Shown: positions 44,493 to 53,712, numbered from the stretch's first letter. The stretch: DNA of 64,000 nt from Idiomarina piscisalsi (GCF_003987095.1 NZ_PIQA01000001.1:620001-684000); one strand, 5' to 3'. The notes: generated by a model from the letters alone, not told the origin. Made by a program: numbers and translations.

Positions 44493-46493
44493 ATGCCTGC
44501 AGAAAGATCACAGAATACGTTATGGCAAACACTGGCGCTTTTTAAGCCGCTATTGTACTTTTTTCTGCTAGCGCTGGCGTTGCTGAGCAGTTCCCGATTA
44601 ATGCTGGCGTGGCTCTACTCCGATAGAGTTGACAACGCTATTAGCTGGTTTGACTTTATATTGCTGGGCATTCGAGCAGATGTCGTCCAAATCGGCTATT
44701 TTGTTCTCATTCCACTGTTGCTGTTATCGCCTATGGCGTTCGCACTGCATAAGCCACTAATGCAGCTGTGGTGGCGACGTTTATGGATCGTATGGAGTCT
44801 CATTTGTGTCGTCGTATTCTGGTTTATGGAAATTTCTACACCGGCATTTTTAGCACAATACGATACTCGTCCAAACCGATTGTTCTTTGAGTATCTTGCC
44901 TACCCTAAAGAGGTATTTTCAACTTTAATTAACGGGTTTGCAGGTTGGTTATTTATTGGCATCGCCTCTACGACAATCGTTATTTTTGTTGCGTACCGTT
45001 GGTATAAAAGAACCGATAACCGTTTTAACACTCGAACGATAAAACGTCGCTATCTTATCGGTGTCATACCGATCTTAATAATTTGCACGCTGTTTGGTAT
45101 ACGTTCAACACTCGCGCACCGACCCGCTAATCCGGCATTTTTTTCTGTCACCTCCGATGCCATGGTGAATTCATTGATTTTAAACTCCACCTATACGTTG
45201 GAGTACGCACTCTACAACCTTAAGCACGAAGCACAAGCCAATCGTGTCTATGGCTCGCTCAGTAATGACAAAGTCATTAGCGAGATTCGGCAAACTGAAT
45301 ATTTAAGAAACACTGAATTCCCGTATGACAACTACCCGACTGTTCATTACCAACAGGCGTCAGTTAGCCGCTCCCAACCGCTGAACATTGTTATCATTCT
45401 GGAAGAAAGTTTGGGAGCAACTTTTGTTGAGTCACTGGGGGGCAAGCCGTTAACGCCTAATCTTGAACACCTAAAAAGCCAGGGTTGGTGGTTCGAGAGC
45501 CTGTACTCTACTGGAATACGCTCAGTTCGCGGTATCGAAGCAGTTGTTTCCGGTTTTCTACCAACGCGGGCACGTTCTACGGTTAAGCTGTCCGGCTCTC
45601 AACGGCAGTTTTTCACGCTTGCAGACGTTCTAGGTCGTCAGGGTTACCACACCGAGTTTATTTATGGTGGCCAGGCGCACTTCGACAATATGGCGAGTTT
45701 CTTTGTTGGCAATGGCTTTCAGTCCGTCATCGATCAGGACGATTACGAAAACCCTCGCTTCGTTGGCAGCTGGGGAGTCAGCGATCAAGATTTATTCGAC
45801 AAGTTACACCAACGCTTAGTGAATACAGAAGCTTCCACACCACAGTTTACGTTGGCATTTACCTCATCGAATCACGAGCCATTCGAATTCCCTGACGGGG
45901 AAATAAACTTGTCCGAGCAACCGAAACAAACTGTTCACAATGCGGCTAAGTATGCGGATCATGCACTCGGTGAGTTTTTCGCCAAGGCAAAAAAAAGTGA
46001 CTACTGGCATAATACACTATTTCTAGTGGTCGCTGACCACGACACCCGCGTTTATGGCGAAGAACTTGTTCCGGTGCAAAAGTTTCATATTCCGGGATTA
46101 ATTTTGGGCGCTGATATTCAACCAAAAACAGTATCTACAATTACCAGCCAAATTGATTTGGCTCCGACCTTGCTTTCTTTAGCCGGCATTTCCGCCTATG
46201 TTCCAACTATCGGGCAGGACTTGAGTCAATCAGATGTTAAACCGGCTAATCGAGCCATGATGCAATTTGGGGACAATTATGGCTGGTTGCAAGGCAGTAA
46301 AGACGGGCAAATATTGACGGTACTTCAAGTCAAGAAACCCGCAGAGCAGTTTCTATACTCCCCGGCACAGAACGAGCTCACGCCACTCCGTAAAAATTTG
46401 AGCGAAAAGCACCTACGCAAAGTGGTTGCACATGCCATGCTACCGTCTATTCTCTATCAGGGGCGCTCGTATTATGTCCCCTTACAGAACTAA
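44493..46493 (+). CDS. LtaS-like phosphoglycerol/phosphoethanolamine transferase (alkaline phosphatase superfamily)
   Basis: The chosen start gives 666 residues. The frame is open from ATG 44442, but that lies 2 bp after the regulatory box, so the ATG at 44493 (GGAAG upstream) is preferred. Five TM helices (about residues 15-200) precede a periplasmic sulfatase-like domain with IILEESLG (metal Glu), the nucleophile region YSTGIRSVRGIEAV (Ser where many relatives have Thr), SSNHEPFEFP, and VVADHDTRV. It should move a headgroup from a phospholipid to an envelope acceptor, leaving diacylglycerol for DgkA. Donor and acceptor are unknown. Confidence 0.83.
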   Translation: MPAERSQNTLWQTLALFKPLLYFFLLALALLSSSRLMLAWLYSDRVDNAISWFDFILLGIRADVVQIGYFVLIPLLLLSPMAFALHKPLMQLWWRRLWIVWSLICVVVFWFMEISTPAFLAQYDTRPNRLFFEYLAYPKEVFSTLINGFAGWLFIGIASTTIVIFVAYRWYKRTDNRFNTRTIKRRYLIGVIPILIICTLFGIRSTLAHRPANPAFFSVTSDAMVNSLILNSTYTLEYALYNLKHEAQANRVYGSLSNDKVISEIRQTEYLRNTEFPYDNYPTVHYQQASVSRSQPLNIVIILEESLGATFVESLGGKPLTPNLEHLKSQGWWFESLYSTGIRSVRGIEAVVSGFLPTRARSTVKLSGSQRQFFTLADVLGRQGYHTEFIYGGQAHFDNMASFFVGNGFQSVIDQDDYENPRFVGSWGVSDQDLFDKLHQRLVNTEASTPQFTLAFTSSNHEPFEFPDGEINLSEQPKQTVHNAAKYADHALGEFFAKAKKSDYWHNTLFLVVADHDTRVYGEELVPVQKFHIPGLILGADIQPKTVSTITSQIDLAPTLLSLAGISAYVPTIGQDLSQSDVKPANRAMMQFGDNYGWLQGSKDGQILTVLQVKKPAEQFLYSPAQNELTPLRKNLSEKHLRKVVAHAMLPSILYQGRSYYVPLQN

Positions 46494-48416
46494 GACTCCA
46501 CACATACACAATTCCGACCGGCCTTTTTCGCTTCGTATAACTGCCGGTCAGCCCGTCTAATCGCATCAGCCGCTGACTCATCTGAATGAATAGCAGCCGC
46601 CCCCATACTTATTGTCAGTATCGGCAACTCAGCTGTCTTAAAGTCATGAGGAATGGCCAAAGTCATCACCGCCTCACGCAGCTCATTCAACTTTTTATCA
46701 ATAGATTCAGCTGCGGGGATAATAATAGCAAGCTCTTCTCCCCCATACCGATAGACTTTCAGTGGCGTTCTTTCAAGTAAACAGACGGCTATTTTTTTCA
46801 ATGCTCTGTCGCCAGCCTCATGTCCGTAGTTATCGTTATAGGGCTTAAACTCGTCTATGTCTGCCATCATTAAATAATAAGGCTTTCTTGATTCAATCGC
46901 AGCTTCCAGATCACAATCAAACGCTCTGCGATTGAACAGCCCTGTTAGCCCATCCATGTGCGCCAGCGCGTCAAGTTGCCTGTTTGCTTCGGCCAACTCC
47001 TCCGTACGAGCCTCAACCTGCTGCTCCAAGTCATTTTGAGCGGCAATGAATCGTGACGCCATTGTTTTAAACGCATCCAAAGCCTGTTTAACCTCACCAC
47101 GCGCTTTTATTGATGCGGCACGGTGAGACAAAGCTTCTTGGTAGTTTCGCTGACCCATAAGTGATGCCACAGTAGCAACTTCATGCAGTGGCTTGGAGAC
47201 TTCTCGCTGGATCAGCCAATAGGTCATCAACAATGTTAGTATCACTAAACCAACACCCGCGGCAACTAGTTGAAGTGGTAAAATAATAGCCTGCTTGCGT
47301 ATTTCCTCAAGCGGATAAGCGGTTATGTGCCACCAATCAGGGCCAGCTATTTTATCAATAATAAGCAATTGATCATCTACTGCATTTTCCAACGTTATAG
47401 AGGTGTCATTAAGCTCTGCCTCCATCACCAGATGACTCAACTGTTGATATAAAGGCTCATCATAAGTTTGTGAAGTCAGCGTTGAACGCTCAATGATTGC
47501 ATCCTGAGACAAGTTGGATGCAGCAATTAAGTCTCCCTTTGTATTCAAAAACAATGTGTTCTGATTTAGGCCTCTTTTTCTGTGTTAAATCACTCAGTAA
47601 ACTGCCTAACGCAACATCAAAGCTCGCATTCGCTAAATGCAGCCCATTTAAGTCTATCGGTTTTTGGTAGGTAATCGTCCAGACATCGGCAGAGAGGTCG
47701 TAATACAATCCTGTCCAATTTGGCTTCCGCTCAGGATTCTTACTTCGCAACGTCGATTTGACCACCGAGAAGTCGGTTATAACCAGGTCTTTGTCAGCCA
47801 GCAATCCCCACGGAGACTCTTTTGAGTACATCAAAAGAATGTTTTCAGGCATTGAAAAGTGCGTGTTCGCAACATCCTTTTGCCATGCCGGGGCAAGCTC
47901 GTTTAACGTAAACTGCGCAGCAATCACACGTGATTTTAATTCATCATTTATGGGTTTCTCTCGAGGTCCAAGAAAGGCGCTTAACGATTCAAAGTAATCC
48001 CCATTAAACGATATCCCCCGGTTAAAAGCCGGCTTCAACCGAAAAACACCCGGCGATGTCTCCTGATACCATTGATTAAACCACTCATTGGTGGATTCGT
48101 TACTTTTCATCAGTTGATATTGAGAAAGAAACTCTTCCGCTAAAATATTCGCGTTACTTTCAATACGCTTGAATAAGGCCTGGTTGCGTTCAAGCGTTGG
48201 AGATAAGTCTTGTTGAAGCAGGTGTATTACCCGTTCCCGAGCATTACTATAAGTTGTCAGGAACGTAATTGCAGAAGCAATAACGACAAGGGAAATTGCC
48301 CAGATACTGATTTTGACCAATAGAGCTGTCGTCAGCTTTTCATGCCGCTGCAGCCGGCGATCGTCTTTTCGTCTTTCCAAAATAATCAACCGTTGTCTTT
48401 TTCGTAAATCTAACAA
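46490..48416 (-). pseudogene. Membrane diguanylate cyclase gene with a frameshift at an A5 run
   Basis: Two overlapping frames (47490-48416 and 46490-47554) join into one protein of about 641 residues. The first encodes an N-terminal TM helix (about 32-53) and most of a periplasmic sensor domain. The second encodes the end of the sensor, a TM helix, a HAMP-like linker, a coiled coil and a GGDEF domain with an intact RYGGEELAIIIP site and ADIDEFKPYNDNYGH. The frames meet at T5 in 47575-47579 (A5 on the coding strand). Removing one A gives the continuous TQKRGLNQNTLFLNTKG. It is a recent lesion, a sequencing error or slippage; all domains are otherwise well preserved. The 3' end overlaps the LtaS-like gene by 4 nt. 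Confidence 0.85.
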
Positions 48417-48433
48417 CTATTTTGAACAAATGC

Positions 48434-48439
48434 TATTAT
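48434..48439 (+). promoter_or_regulatory. Candidate extended -10 for the DUF4199 gene
   Basis: TGC-TATTAT lies 38 bp before the ATG in the short divergent gap. No clear -35 is seen. Confidence 0.4.
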
Positions 48440-48476
48440 CAAAGCACACGAAACAACAATCAAAACCAAGGTCGAA

Positions 48477-48947
48477 ATGATGAAAGAAATAAAATGGGGC
48501 TTAATTTTCGTTGCAGCGATTATTTTGTGGCTTATCATTGAAAGGCTAACAGGCTTACACACTCATAATATCGAGTATCACGCGATATTTACCAACGTGT
48601 TTGCCGTGGTGGCCATTGTCATTTATATCATTGCGTTACGCGATAAAAGAGCGTCATTACCCAATCAGGAAATGACATGGTTACAAGGTTTTATTAGCGG
48701 TTTGAAAATTGCGGTTGTGGTGGCGGTGCTATCGCCCGCTGTGCAATTATTGGTTCACTACGTTATTTCGCCGCAGTTCTTTCCAAATATGAAAAGCCAC
48801 GCCATTGCATCTGGCATGATGAACGAAGATCAGGCTGAAAAATATTTCAATCTGACATCGTACATGATGCAATCAGCAATAGGCGCCTTGGTGATGGGTG
48901 CTATCACCGCCGCTGTTGTCGCTTTCTTTCTAAAACGACGCTCTTAA
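48477..48947 (+). CDS. DUF4199 family membrane protein
   Basis: This 156-residue protein has four TM helices: about 6-20, 35-55, 72-95 and 130-152. The ALRDKRASLPNQEMTWLQGFISGLKIAVV stretch between helices 2 and 3 is typical for DUF4199. Function is unknown. It ends within a hairpin shared with the convergent ychJ-like gene. Confidence 0.8.
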   Translation: MMKEIKWGLIFVAAIILWLIIERLTGLHTHNIEYHAIFTNVFAVVAIVIYIIALRDKRASLPNQEMTWLQGFISGLKIAVVVAVLSPAVQLLVHYVISPQFFPNMKSHAIASGMMNEDQAEKYFNLTSYMMQSAIGALVMGAITAAVVAFFLKRRS

Positions 48948-48960
48948 GGGCGTCGTTATT
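48932..48960. terminator. Hairpin between DUF4199 and YchJ-family genes
   Basis: AACGACGC / GCGTCGTT stem with an 8-nt loop. It is followed by ATTT on the plus strand and TTTT on the minus strand, so it may work both ways. Confidence 0.5.
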
Positions 48961-49330
48961 TCACCTTACCACTTAGGTAAAACCAACGACCCTGCTCGCG
49001 CACAAAGTCGGAATGCTCTTCCATAAAACCCACGTCAGCGCCCTCTTTATAAAACGCCCGGAAGTGCACTTTGCCTTTATCGCCTGTTTGCTCAGAGGAC
49101 ATGACCTGTAATTTTAACCAGTCAGGCGAGTCCGATAAGTCAAGCGACATAGGACATGTACTGGGATGCCAGGTTTTCAGTAGGTAATTGGTAAGCTGTT
49201 TTACAAAGGCACTGTAACGCGATCGCATCAGTTGCTCTGGGGTGTCGGCCCGCATCGTCTCAATATGTAACGGTTCGCAACACCCTGAATACTCATCTCC
49301 ACTGCCGCACGGACACAGCTCGCTACTCAT
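48956..49330 (-). CDS. ychJ: YchJ family (UPF0225) SEC-C motif protein
   Basis: This 124-residue protein has an N-terminal SEC-C zinc motif (CPCGSGDEYSGCC, about 6-18) followed by an NTF2-like domain (RSRYSAFVKQLTNYLLKTWHP; VHFRAFYKEG). It lacks the second C-terminal SEC-C motif found in E. coli YchJ. Function is unknown; the motif can bind zinc and nucleic acid or ribosomal partners. It lies 26 bp after mntP. Confidence 0.87.
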   Translation of the reverse strand: MSSELCPCGSGDEYSGCCEPLHIETMRADTPEQLMRSRYSAFVKQLTNYLLKTWHPSTCPMSLDLSDSPDWLKLQVMSSEQTGDKGKVHFRAFYKEGADVGFMEEHSDFVREQGRWFYLSGKVK

Positions 49331-49356
49331 AACCTACACCTAGTATTTGCTGATCA

Positions 49357-49917
49357 CTATAAATGACTATACAAAACCCATATACCAATAGTAATTAGAA
49401 CCACACCGCCACAAATTTCTGTTCGTTGCCCTAGCCAGCCTCCAACGATACGGCCCAAGAGCACACCAATAGTTACCATTATTGCGGTCGCTAGCCCAAT
49501 TAACCCAGCCGCAAGCCAGATGTTCACTTCAATAAATGCCAGGGTTATTCCTACGGTTAGCGCATCAATACTCGTTCCTATTGCGGTCACGACTAGCTTA
49601 AGAAAAGAGCCAGTATTCGGAGTAAAGTCAGCGTCATTCTCTTCTGTTTTTACTCCCTCATAAATCATGTGAAGGCCTAATATCGTTAATAGCCCAAAAG
49701 CTAACCAATGATCCCACGCCTGCACGTAAGACTTTGCAGAATAGCCAATAAGCCAGCCGATAAGCGGAGTAGAACCTTCAATCACACCAAACAGAATACC
49801 TATTTTAGCGGCTTGTTTGAACGTTGGTTTGCGTAATGCTGCTCCCTTACCAATTGCTGCAGCAAACGCATCCGTTGACATAGCAAAAGCAAGGAGGATT
49901 AATGCAATAACAGTCAT
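49357..49917 (-). CDS. mntP: Manganese efflux pump MntP
   Basis: This 186-residue inner-membrane protein has six TM helices and MntP signatures: the conserved Asp in MSTDAFAAAIGKGA (about 14-27), and AIGTSIDALTVGITLAF (about 110-127). It exports Mn2+. The 60-bp gap upstream is too short for a yybP-ykoY manganese riboswitch, so control would come from further upstream. A second likely metal exporter lies just before it. Confidence 0.92.
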   Translation of the reverse strand: MTVIALILLAFAMSTDAFAAAIGKGAALRKPTFKQAAKIGILFGVIEGSTPLIGWLIGYSAKSYVQAWDHWLAFGLLTILGLHMIYEGVKTEENDADFTPNTGSFLKLVVTAIGTSIDALTVGITLAFIEVNIWLAAGLIGLATAIMVTIGVLLGRIVGGWLGQRTEICGGVVLITIGIWVLYSHL

Positions 49918-49977
49918 AATATAAAAGGTTAAGCGTTTTCAGATTGGCGCGCATAGTAACACAGAAACACCCAGCCC

Positions 49978-51177
49978 TTACTCAAATAAAAAGTAATAGC
50001 CATAAGCCACAATAAAGGCTGGGATAGCCGAATAAACCGTTGCTAATATTGCCGCTTTTGGAGCTAACGCGATGGCGGGAAAGAGCGCATCGCCGTCGTT
50101 ACTAATAGCGTTACCGAGTTGAGCTGAAAATGGAATAGAGCCGTTAATGTATAAACTTGTCACCAGTATCTGCGGACCACAGCCTGGTAAAAAGCCGATA
50201 ACAACCGCTATCAAAACAACCATTGGCCCCCACGACGCAAACATGCCCGCAATATCAATACCAAGCAGCTGAACCGGAATTTCGAAAGCCAAAAAAGCCA
50301 GCACGACCCACCCGGTGACGAACTGAGTGTCCAGAACCGATTTATTTAGCCACCCCTCATGATGTGTCGTGGGCTCTTCACTGGTTATTGCCGAATAGCC
50401 GGTGAGATCGGACGTAAACGCCCATAACACCAAGATAAGAAAAGTCACTGTCGCAGCAATGGTTTCAACCGTATTAGCCGGTAAATGGAGTGGTTCATTG
50501 AGCTCTAGTTGGAGTGCAACCGCTACTGCCCCAATGAGTGCGGGTATAAAAATAACTTTCCAAAAACGCACAGACCATCTCAGCACCGTTTTGCGGGTTC
50601 TGCTTGGCTCGGGTCCACACAGGCTTTCTTTGCTGTCAGAAGCGCCTTTACTCAGCAGCCAGTCGGTTTTTCCTTTATGAAACAGATTAACGATATAGCC
50701 ACTGATAGCTCCAACCACCAAACTTATTGCGACAATAAGTAACGCATCGGCAGGCTTTTGTGCCAGCAGTAAGAACGCAGCATCGCCCATAGTACTGGTT
50801 AACACAGCAACTACCGCACCAAAACTTGTCAAACCGCGAGTGAACTGTGTAACGACAATAATCGCGCCGCCACAGCCGGGCAACGCGCCCAGTAACGCAG
50901 CAATAGCAACTTCCTGTAGGGGATGCTGTTGCATATAGCTGGCTAAACGCTCTTTATCAAGATTGCGAGTTAAACTGTAATACAGCGCCAGCGACGCAAA
51001 GACAAATACAGATACCTGCAAAAACGCGTCCGACAACACTTGAAGTGTCACCGCACGAGTAACAGGAACAAGCAACAATATGGCAAGCAGAATAGGAAGA
51101 ATAATGCGGAGGTTCGGCTTCAGCTGACCTTCTTTGCATTCCATCATGAGCTCGTTAAATTTCAATTTTGAGTCCAT
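49978..51177 (-). CDS. Putative 10-TM heavy-metal (manganese) exporter
   Basis: This 399-residue membrane protein is built of two related halves. Each has a Pro-Gly-Cys-Gly motif: ALLGALPGCGGAIIVVTQF (about 93-111) and IGFLPGCGPQILVTSLY (about 320-336). Each motif is followed by a helix with an Asp in a G-D-A context (STMGDAAFLLLAQKP; ISNDGDALFPAIALAPKA). This fits the ArsP_2-type exporter family often listed as a manganese transporter. Its place directly before mntP supports Mn2+ export. Confidence 0.8.
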   Translation of the reverse strand: MDSKLKFNELMMECKEGQLKPNLRIILPILLAILLLVPVTRAVTLQVLSDAFLQVSVFVFASLALYYSLTRNLDKERLASYMQQHPLQEVAIAALLGALPGCGGAIIVVTQFTRGLTSFGAVVAVLTSTMGDAAFLLLAQKPADALLIVAISLVVGAISGYIVNLFHKGKTDWLLSKGASDSKESLCGPEPSRTRKTVLRWSVRFWKVIFIPALIGAVAVALQLELNEPLHLPANTVETIAATVTFLILVLWAFTSDLTGYSAITSEEPTTHHEGWLNKSVLDTQFVTGWVVLAFLAFEIPVQLLGIDIAGMFASWGPMVVLIAVVIGFLPGCGPQILVTSLYINGSIPFSAQLGNAISNDGDALFPAIALAPKAAILATVYSAIPAFIVAYGYYFLFE

Positions 51178-51186
51178 ACTGTCGGA

Positions 51187-51399
51187 CTACTCCTCTATGA
51201 GTCGAAATCTAGGCAGGCTCTGCCCTCCAACGTCGACCGACTCGATAAACATATCATACGGTCTTACCCATAGTTTTTGTGCACCATACAGCGGCTGATA
51301 CAGTACCAGCGTTTCTTCCGTTTCACTGTGCGTTACTGTGTCTATCACTCGGTAACGGTTGCCTTTGTAGTGTTCGTAAATACCGGGGGTTATTGTCAT
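51187..51399 (-). CDS. DUF1653 family protein
   Basis: This 70-residue protein has the DUF1653 pattern: GIYEHYKGNRYRVIDTVTHSETEETLVLYQPLYG and WVRPYDMFIESV. Function is unknown. It lies 9 bp before the exporter gene on the same strand and is probably co-transcribed. Confidence 0.88.
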   Translation of the reverse strand: MTITPGIYEHYKGNRYRVIDTVTHSETEETLVLYQPLYGAQKLWVRPYDMFIESVDVGGQSLPRFRLIEE

Positions 51400-51496
51400 A
51401 AGCTTCTTTGTTGCGTGTTTTTTTCATAGTAAAGCTTTTTGACCGCATCGCAAATAAAGACTATATTTAGACCAAATTTAGTCACCAGGATCTGTT

Positions 51497-51772
51497 ATGG
51501 CACTTTCTGACAAAATTAAACCGATAAGCTATTTAAAAGCCAATGCTGCGAAAATTTCATTAGAGCTCACTGAGAGTGAAGGCCCAATGTACATTACTCA
51601 GAATGGTGAAGCGAAGATGGTGGTTCAGGACGTAAAGAGCTTTGAAAAGACTCAGGAAACACTGGCCATGCTTAAAATTCTAGCCTTGGGTAACCAGCAA
51701 ATAGAGAGCGGCAACATTCAAGCGGCCGACAGCGCTTTTGATAATCTAAAACAAGAGCTTAATGATCGTTAA
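51497..51772 (+). CDS. Antitoxin of type II toxin-antitoxin system (Phd/YefM-like)
   Basis: This 91-residue protein has a Phd/YefM-like N-terminal domain (IKPISYLKANAAKISLELTESEGPMYITQNGEAKMVVQDVKSFEKT). The C-terminal part (about 55-91) is acidic and helical and should wrap the toxin. CAGGA precedes the ATG. Its TAA overlaps the toxin start (TAATG), the usual coupling for such pairs. It probably represses its own promoter. Confidence 0.9.
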   Translation: MALSDKIKPISYLKANAAKISLELTESEGPMYITQNGEAKMVVQDVKSFEKTQETLAMLKILALGNQQIESGNIQAADSAFDNLKQELNDR

Positions 51773-52098
51773 TGACCTACTCTGTAAAACTGACCGCTGA
51801 CGCAATTAAAGATATTCAGGACATTGTTGATTACATAGCTCTAAACGACTCTAAAGCTAAAGCGCTTAATACTCTTGAAAAGTTAAGGTCTTCAGTTGCC
51901 AGCTTAAGCGAATCGCCGGAGCGTGGGGCATACCCAAACGAACTTACGTCACTTGGTATAAAAGAGTTTCGTCAAATTCAAACGCCTCCGTATCGCTGTA
52001 TATACAGAATAATAAACACCGATGTTTTTGTTCTTATCGTTGCTGATGGTCGCCGGGATATGCAAGCATTACTGCAGCGGCGTTTGCTGCAGGGTTAG
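51772..52098 (+). CDS. RelE/ParE family toxin
   Basis: This 108-residue protein has the ParE/RelE core: YSVKLTADAIKDIQDIVDYIALNDS, ESPERGAYPNELTSLGIKEFRQIQTPPYRCIYRI and VFVLIVADGRRDMQALLQRRLL. It could cleave ribosome-bound mRNA or inhibit gyrase; which of these is not clear. It is co-translated with the antitoxin. A sirtuin gene follows after 17 bp. Confidence 0.9.
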   Translation: MTYSVKLTADAIKDIQDIVDYIALNDSKAKALNTLEKLRSSVASLSESPERGAYPNELTSLGIKEFRQIQTPPYRCIYRIINTDVFVLIVADGRRDMQALLQRRLLQG

Positions 52099-52115
52099 GC
52101 TCAACTAGAAGCTTT

Positions 52116-52916
52116 ATGTCTGAGAATAGAAAAACACTCCAACATTTTTTAGAGCAGAATAAACCAGTAACCGTGTTAACAGGTGCAGGCTTAAGTACGG
52201 CTTCAGGTATTCCCGACTACCGCGACAGTAACGGTAACTGGAAAAGCGCTCCGCCGATGCAGCATCGCGACTTTATGACTAACGAGCTACTGCGCAAGCG
52301 TTACTGGGCACGCGCTTTACACGGTTGGCCGGTACTTTATAACGCACAGCCTAATGCTTCACATTTGGCACTAGCAAAAATGCAGAAAGAAGGCTTAATA
52401 GGTACTATTATTACTCAAAATGTAGACGGCTTACACCAAAGAGCCGGAGCCACAGACGTAATAAATTTACATGGCTACGCTAATGAAATGGTTTGCATGA
52501 GCTGTGGCGCACAATCACCTCGTTTGGAAATGCACGAACGCTGCCTGGCACTGAACCCAGAGTTCGCTGAAATAGACGCCGCCGCCCTACCCGACGGCGA
52601 TGCTGACATAGAAACCGACTTCTCAACCTTCCAAATAGCCGACTGCTTAAATTGCGGCGGTATTTTAAAACCAGACGTAGTGTACTTTGGCGACACGGTG
52701 CCGAAGACCCGTGTCGCAGAAGCAAAGCAGGCGTTAGCTGAAAGCGGAGGGTTATTAGTTATAGGCTCATCATTAATGGTGTTTTCAGGTTATCGCTTTG
52801 CCCGCCAGGCCGCTAAAAATAACCAGCCCATTGCAATTTTAACTCGCGGTAAAACCCGCGCTGATGACTTAGCTACATTTAAAATAGATGAAGATATTGA
52901 GAGTGTGTTGGTGTGA
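52116..52916 (+). CDS. Sir2 family NAD-dependent deacylase (class II-like)
   Basis: This 266-residue sirtuin has GAGLSTASGIPDYRDSNGNWK (about 22-42), TQNVDGLHQRAG, LHGYANEMVC (catalytic His), zinc cysteines in CMSCG and CLNCGG, KPDVVYFGD, and VIGSSLMVFSGYR. The GIPDYR-NGNWK version is typical of class II (SIRT4-like) enzymes. It removes acyl groups from lysines, or transfers ADP-ribose, using NAD. It may share a transcript with the toxin-antitoxin pair 17 bp upstream. Confidence 0.92.
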   Translation: MSENRKTLQHFLEQNKPVTVLTGAGLSTASGIPDYRDSNGNWKSAPPMQHRDFMTNELLRKRYWARALHGWPVLYNAQPNASHLALAKMQKEGLIGTIITQNVDGLHQRAGATDVINLHGYANEMVCMSCGAQSPRLEMHERCLALNPEFAEIDAAALPDGDADIETDFSTFQIADCLNCGGILKPDVVYFGDTVPKTRVAEAKQALAESGGLLVIGSSLMVFSGYRFARQAAKNNQPIAILTRGKTRADDLATFKIDEDIESVLV

Positions 52917-53104
52917 AACAAGCACTTCCTTATCGTTGCATCGAAAAATTTGACTAGTAGTTTTAATAACTTACCTTATGAAGATTAAAAAACAACCTAA
53001 GCGATAGACCTTATGCTTTCAGACAATAGTCCCGTATTATCGACAATATACTTAACACTGGTATTAGCATGGCAGTACTCATCGCTCTCCACTCGTGAAA
53101 ACAT

Positions 53105-53614
53105 TTACTCAAGTAGCGTATCGATTAGCCAAGCCGATAGATTATTGCGGCCACTCAAACCGGATTTAGCATAGACTGATGACGCCTGCTGGCGCACCGT
53201 CTTTTCTTTGGTGCTTCTAACTTCAGCTATCTCGTTAAAACTTAACCCCTTGATTAATAAAACAGCCACCTCTTGTTCACTGGGCGATAGTTTCCATTGT
53301 TTGAACCAAGACTGCACTGCAGTATATGAATCTGGAGCGCTGTCTAGCTTTAATTTAGCTTCCTGGTTTTCTGCGCCGTCTTTTTCGCGCTGCTGATGCC
53401 TTGTTAAAGCCTCTTTTACCTGTTGCAGTTCGCGGTTACGCGCTAACACTCGTTTCCATAGCACAACAAATGCAGCAATCGAAATAACCACCGTTATTCC
53501 CTCTATGGCTAAGTGCCAGGTTGCCACTTGCATATGGTAATCCGCCACGACATCCGAAATATTAGCAAATGCGATAAGTAAAAAAATTACCATTAATAGT
53601 CGGTCAATTGTCAT
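53105..53614 (-). CDS. Membrane-bound LuxR-type transcription regulator
   Basis: The 169-residue product starts at MTIDRLLMV behind a GGGGA site; the longer frame to 53659 is less likely. It has two TM helices (about 5-20 and 32-55), a charged coiled-coil (about 58-95) and a C-terminal LuxR-type helix-turn-helix (about 108-167: LSPSEQEVAVLLIKGLSFNEIAEVRSTKEKTVRQQASSVYAKSGL). It is divergent from the RND efflux operon, so it is a candidate regulator. The inverted repeat CCTA-N5-TAGG (53675-53687) in the gap is a possible target. The 190 bp between the sirtuin gene and this gene hold nothing I can support. Confidence 0.83.
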   Translation of the reverse strand: MTIDRLLMVIFLLIAFANISDVVADYHMQVATWHLAIEGITVVISIAAFVVLWKRVLARNRELQQVKEALTRHQQREKDGAENQEAKLKLDSAPDSYTAVQSWFKQWKLSPSEQEVAVLLIKGLSFNEIAEVRSTKEKTVRQQASSVYAKSGLSGRNNLSAWLIDTLLE

Positions 53615-53712
53615 AAATTCCCCATAACATACTACGCTTAGGACATCTGCCCGATGCATTAATGCCTTAAAAACCCTAGTCTTTAGGATAATATTAACCG
53701 ATGGAGGCTTTG

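Noticed and set aside
49918-49977. Possible yybP-ykoY manganese riboswitch before mntP
   Set aside because: The gap is only 60 bp and shows no matching conserved loops.
53013-53174. 53-codon plus-strand frame between the sirtuin and LuxR genes
   Set aside because: It overlaps the end of the LuxR gene on the other strand, has no ribosome site and looks like no known protein.
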